NCBI GenBank assembly: GCA_963692995.1
Contig: OY843611.1
Span: 1,798,001 to 1,862,000, forward strand
Length of the DNA stretch: 64,000 nt
Reading direction: 5' to 3'
From: Bin87 sp963692995
Lineage (GTDB): Bacteria > Chloroflexota > Dehalococcoidia > Lucifugimonadales > UBA3495
Under the pieces are notes generated by a model. The model was given only the letters and a program-made list of their open reading frames with translations, was not told the DNA's origin and ran no database searches. Positions 63,514 through 64,000 of this stretch are shown here, one piece after another. The position numbers and the translations under genes were made by a program. Every line of letters starts with the position of its first letter. Within the stretch, counting starts at the first letter, position 1.

Positions 63514-64000
63514 TGACTCCGCTCCCGCTGCGCAGTGTTCGGGTGGTTGATCTCGGCAGCGCTTGGGCCGGCCCCATGGCCGGGCAACTCCTCGCCGATA
63601 TGGGCGCGGAGGTCATCAAGGTGGAAAGCCGCGCCCGCCTGGACGGTATGCGCTTGGGGCGGCCCATGATACCCGTTGCCAATCACGGCGATGACCTCGC
63701 CGGCGGCGACCGGGGCTTGTGGCCCGAATTGCAGCCCGTATTCCACGGCCTCAACCGCAACAAGTTGAGCGTAACTCTCAACCTCCGTACCAACGCGGGC
63801 CGCGACATCCTTACGAGGTTGGCCGCCGCAAGCGACGTGGTGCTGTCCAATTTCTCGCCCGGCGTTTTGCAACGTCTGGGCATGGACTACGAAACTCTTC
63901 GCGCCGTCAAGCCCGACATCATCGTCGCTGCCATGCCCGCCTTTGGAGACGCTGGCCCGCTGCGCGACATGGTCGCTTACGCCCCGATAATCCAGGCCAT
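63513..64000 (+). CDS. CaiB/BaiF-family CoA-transferase, partial
   Basis: The first 162 residues of a class III CoA-transferase, running off the right edge. RVVDLGSAWAGPMAGQLLAD, MGAEVIKVESRARLDGMRLG, LNRNKLSVTLNLRTNAGRDI and FSPGVLQRLGMDYETLRAVK are typical. It overlaps the previous gene by 1 base. This is the fourth family member in the window, again in a tandem pair. Confidence 0.88.
   Translation, partial: MTPLPLRSVRVVDLGSAWAGPMAGQLLADMGAEVIKVESRARLDGMRLGRPMIPVANHGDDLAGGDRGLWPELQPVFHGLNRNKLSVTLNLRTNAGRDILTRLAAASDVVLSNFSPGVLQRLGMDYETLRAVKPDIIVAAMPAFGDAGPLRDMVAYAPIIQA

Overview
The window reads as one chromosomal contig of a GC-rich bacterium. The gene mix suggests a Chloroflexota member of the marine SAR202/Dehalococcoidia kind: four CaiB/BaiF CoA-transferases, many MFS carriers, an FMN alpha-hydroxy-acid oxidase, DUF1800/DUF1501 proteins, signal-less beta-propellers, and dispersed repeats of the type that encodes IPAFAGMT. 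This taxonomic reading is an inference from gene content only. Every intergenic gap is under 300 bases except 28415-28768, which holds repeats.

Layout. 1-4149: a truncated DHA2 drug exporter and two tandem paralogous MFS_3 exporters. 4249-9168: an accessory stretch with a repeat-laden leader, a DUF1800 gene, two overlapping PaREP1/HEPN-like genes, a frameshifted remnant, an NHL propeller and an Mrr-type nuclease interrupted by an in-frame TAG. 9236-17396: an alpha/beta-barrel protein, then a minus-strand run with asnS, gatA, gatC, an SDR, a His-rich metal-ABC ATPase, a double VOC protein, a MaoC-type dehydratase pair and a PHP phosphoesterase. 17553-17993: RNase P RNA with its own promoter. 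18176-22929: an alpha-hydroxy-acid oxidase and a four-gene PhnD/C/E/E ABC importer that may carry selenate. 22969-28414: a VWA lipoprotein, a beta-hydroxyacid dehydrogenase, tRNA-Gln, an HD-domain protein resembling PhnZ-type oxygenases, an SDR and an MFS carrier. 28578-28731: tandem repeats and a small inverted-repeat element. 28769-35778: a GH88-like protein, two CaiB/BaiF genes, RidA, a sugar-nucleotide epimerase and an Asp-box propeller. 35864-40367: an MqnA-like protein and the cassette DUF1800-DUF1501-NHL. 40619-45273: a biotin-dependent acyl-CoA carboxylase (carboxyltransferase, biotin carboxylase, biotin carrier) with a Uma2 nuclease gene lodged inside. 45484-50993: tRNA-Ser, a UvrD/PcrA helicase and SecA. 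51075-53772: a YHS protein and a copper-type P-ATPase. 53898-59055: an MFS carrier, an Asp-box propeller, an MNT-HEPN fusion and a dihydropyrimidinase. 59121-62141: a NYN remnant, two Rcp1-like receivers and a soluble histidine kinase. 62284-64000: two more CaiB/BaiF genes, the second cut by the window edge.

Working together. The CoA-transferases, carboxylase, MaoC pair, dehydrogenases and SDRs suggest catabolism of organic acids through CoA thioesters, fed by MFS and ABC carriers. The kinase with two output-less receivers looks like a small phosphorelay.

The most unusual signal is structural. Short direct duplications with periods of 14-20 bp recur at gene ends and in leaders. At least six of them span a stop codon, while the copies inside genes have periods of 18 or 42 bp that keep the frame. 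Other items of note are the same dispersed repeat inside the copper ATPase gene, and the paired PaREP1-like genes beside decayed nuclease-type genes.
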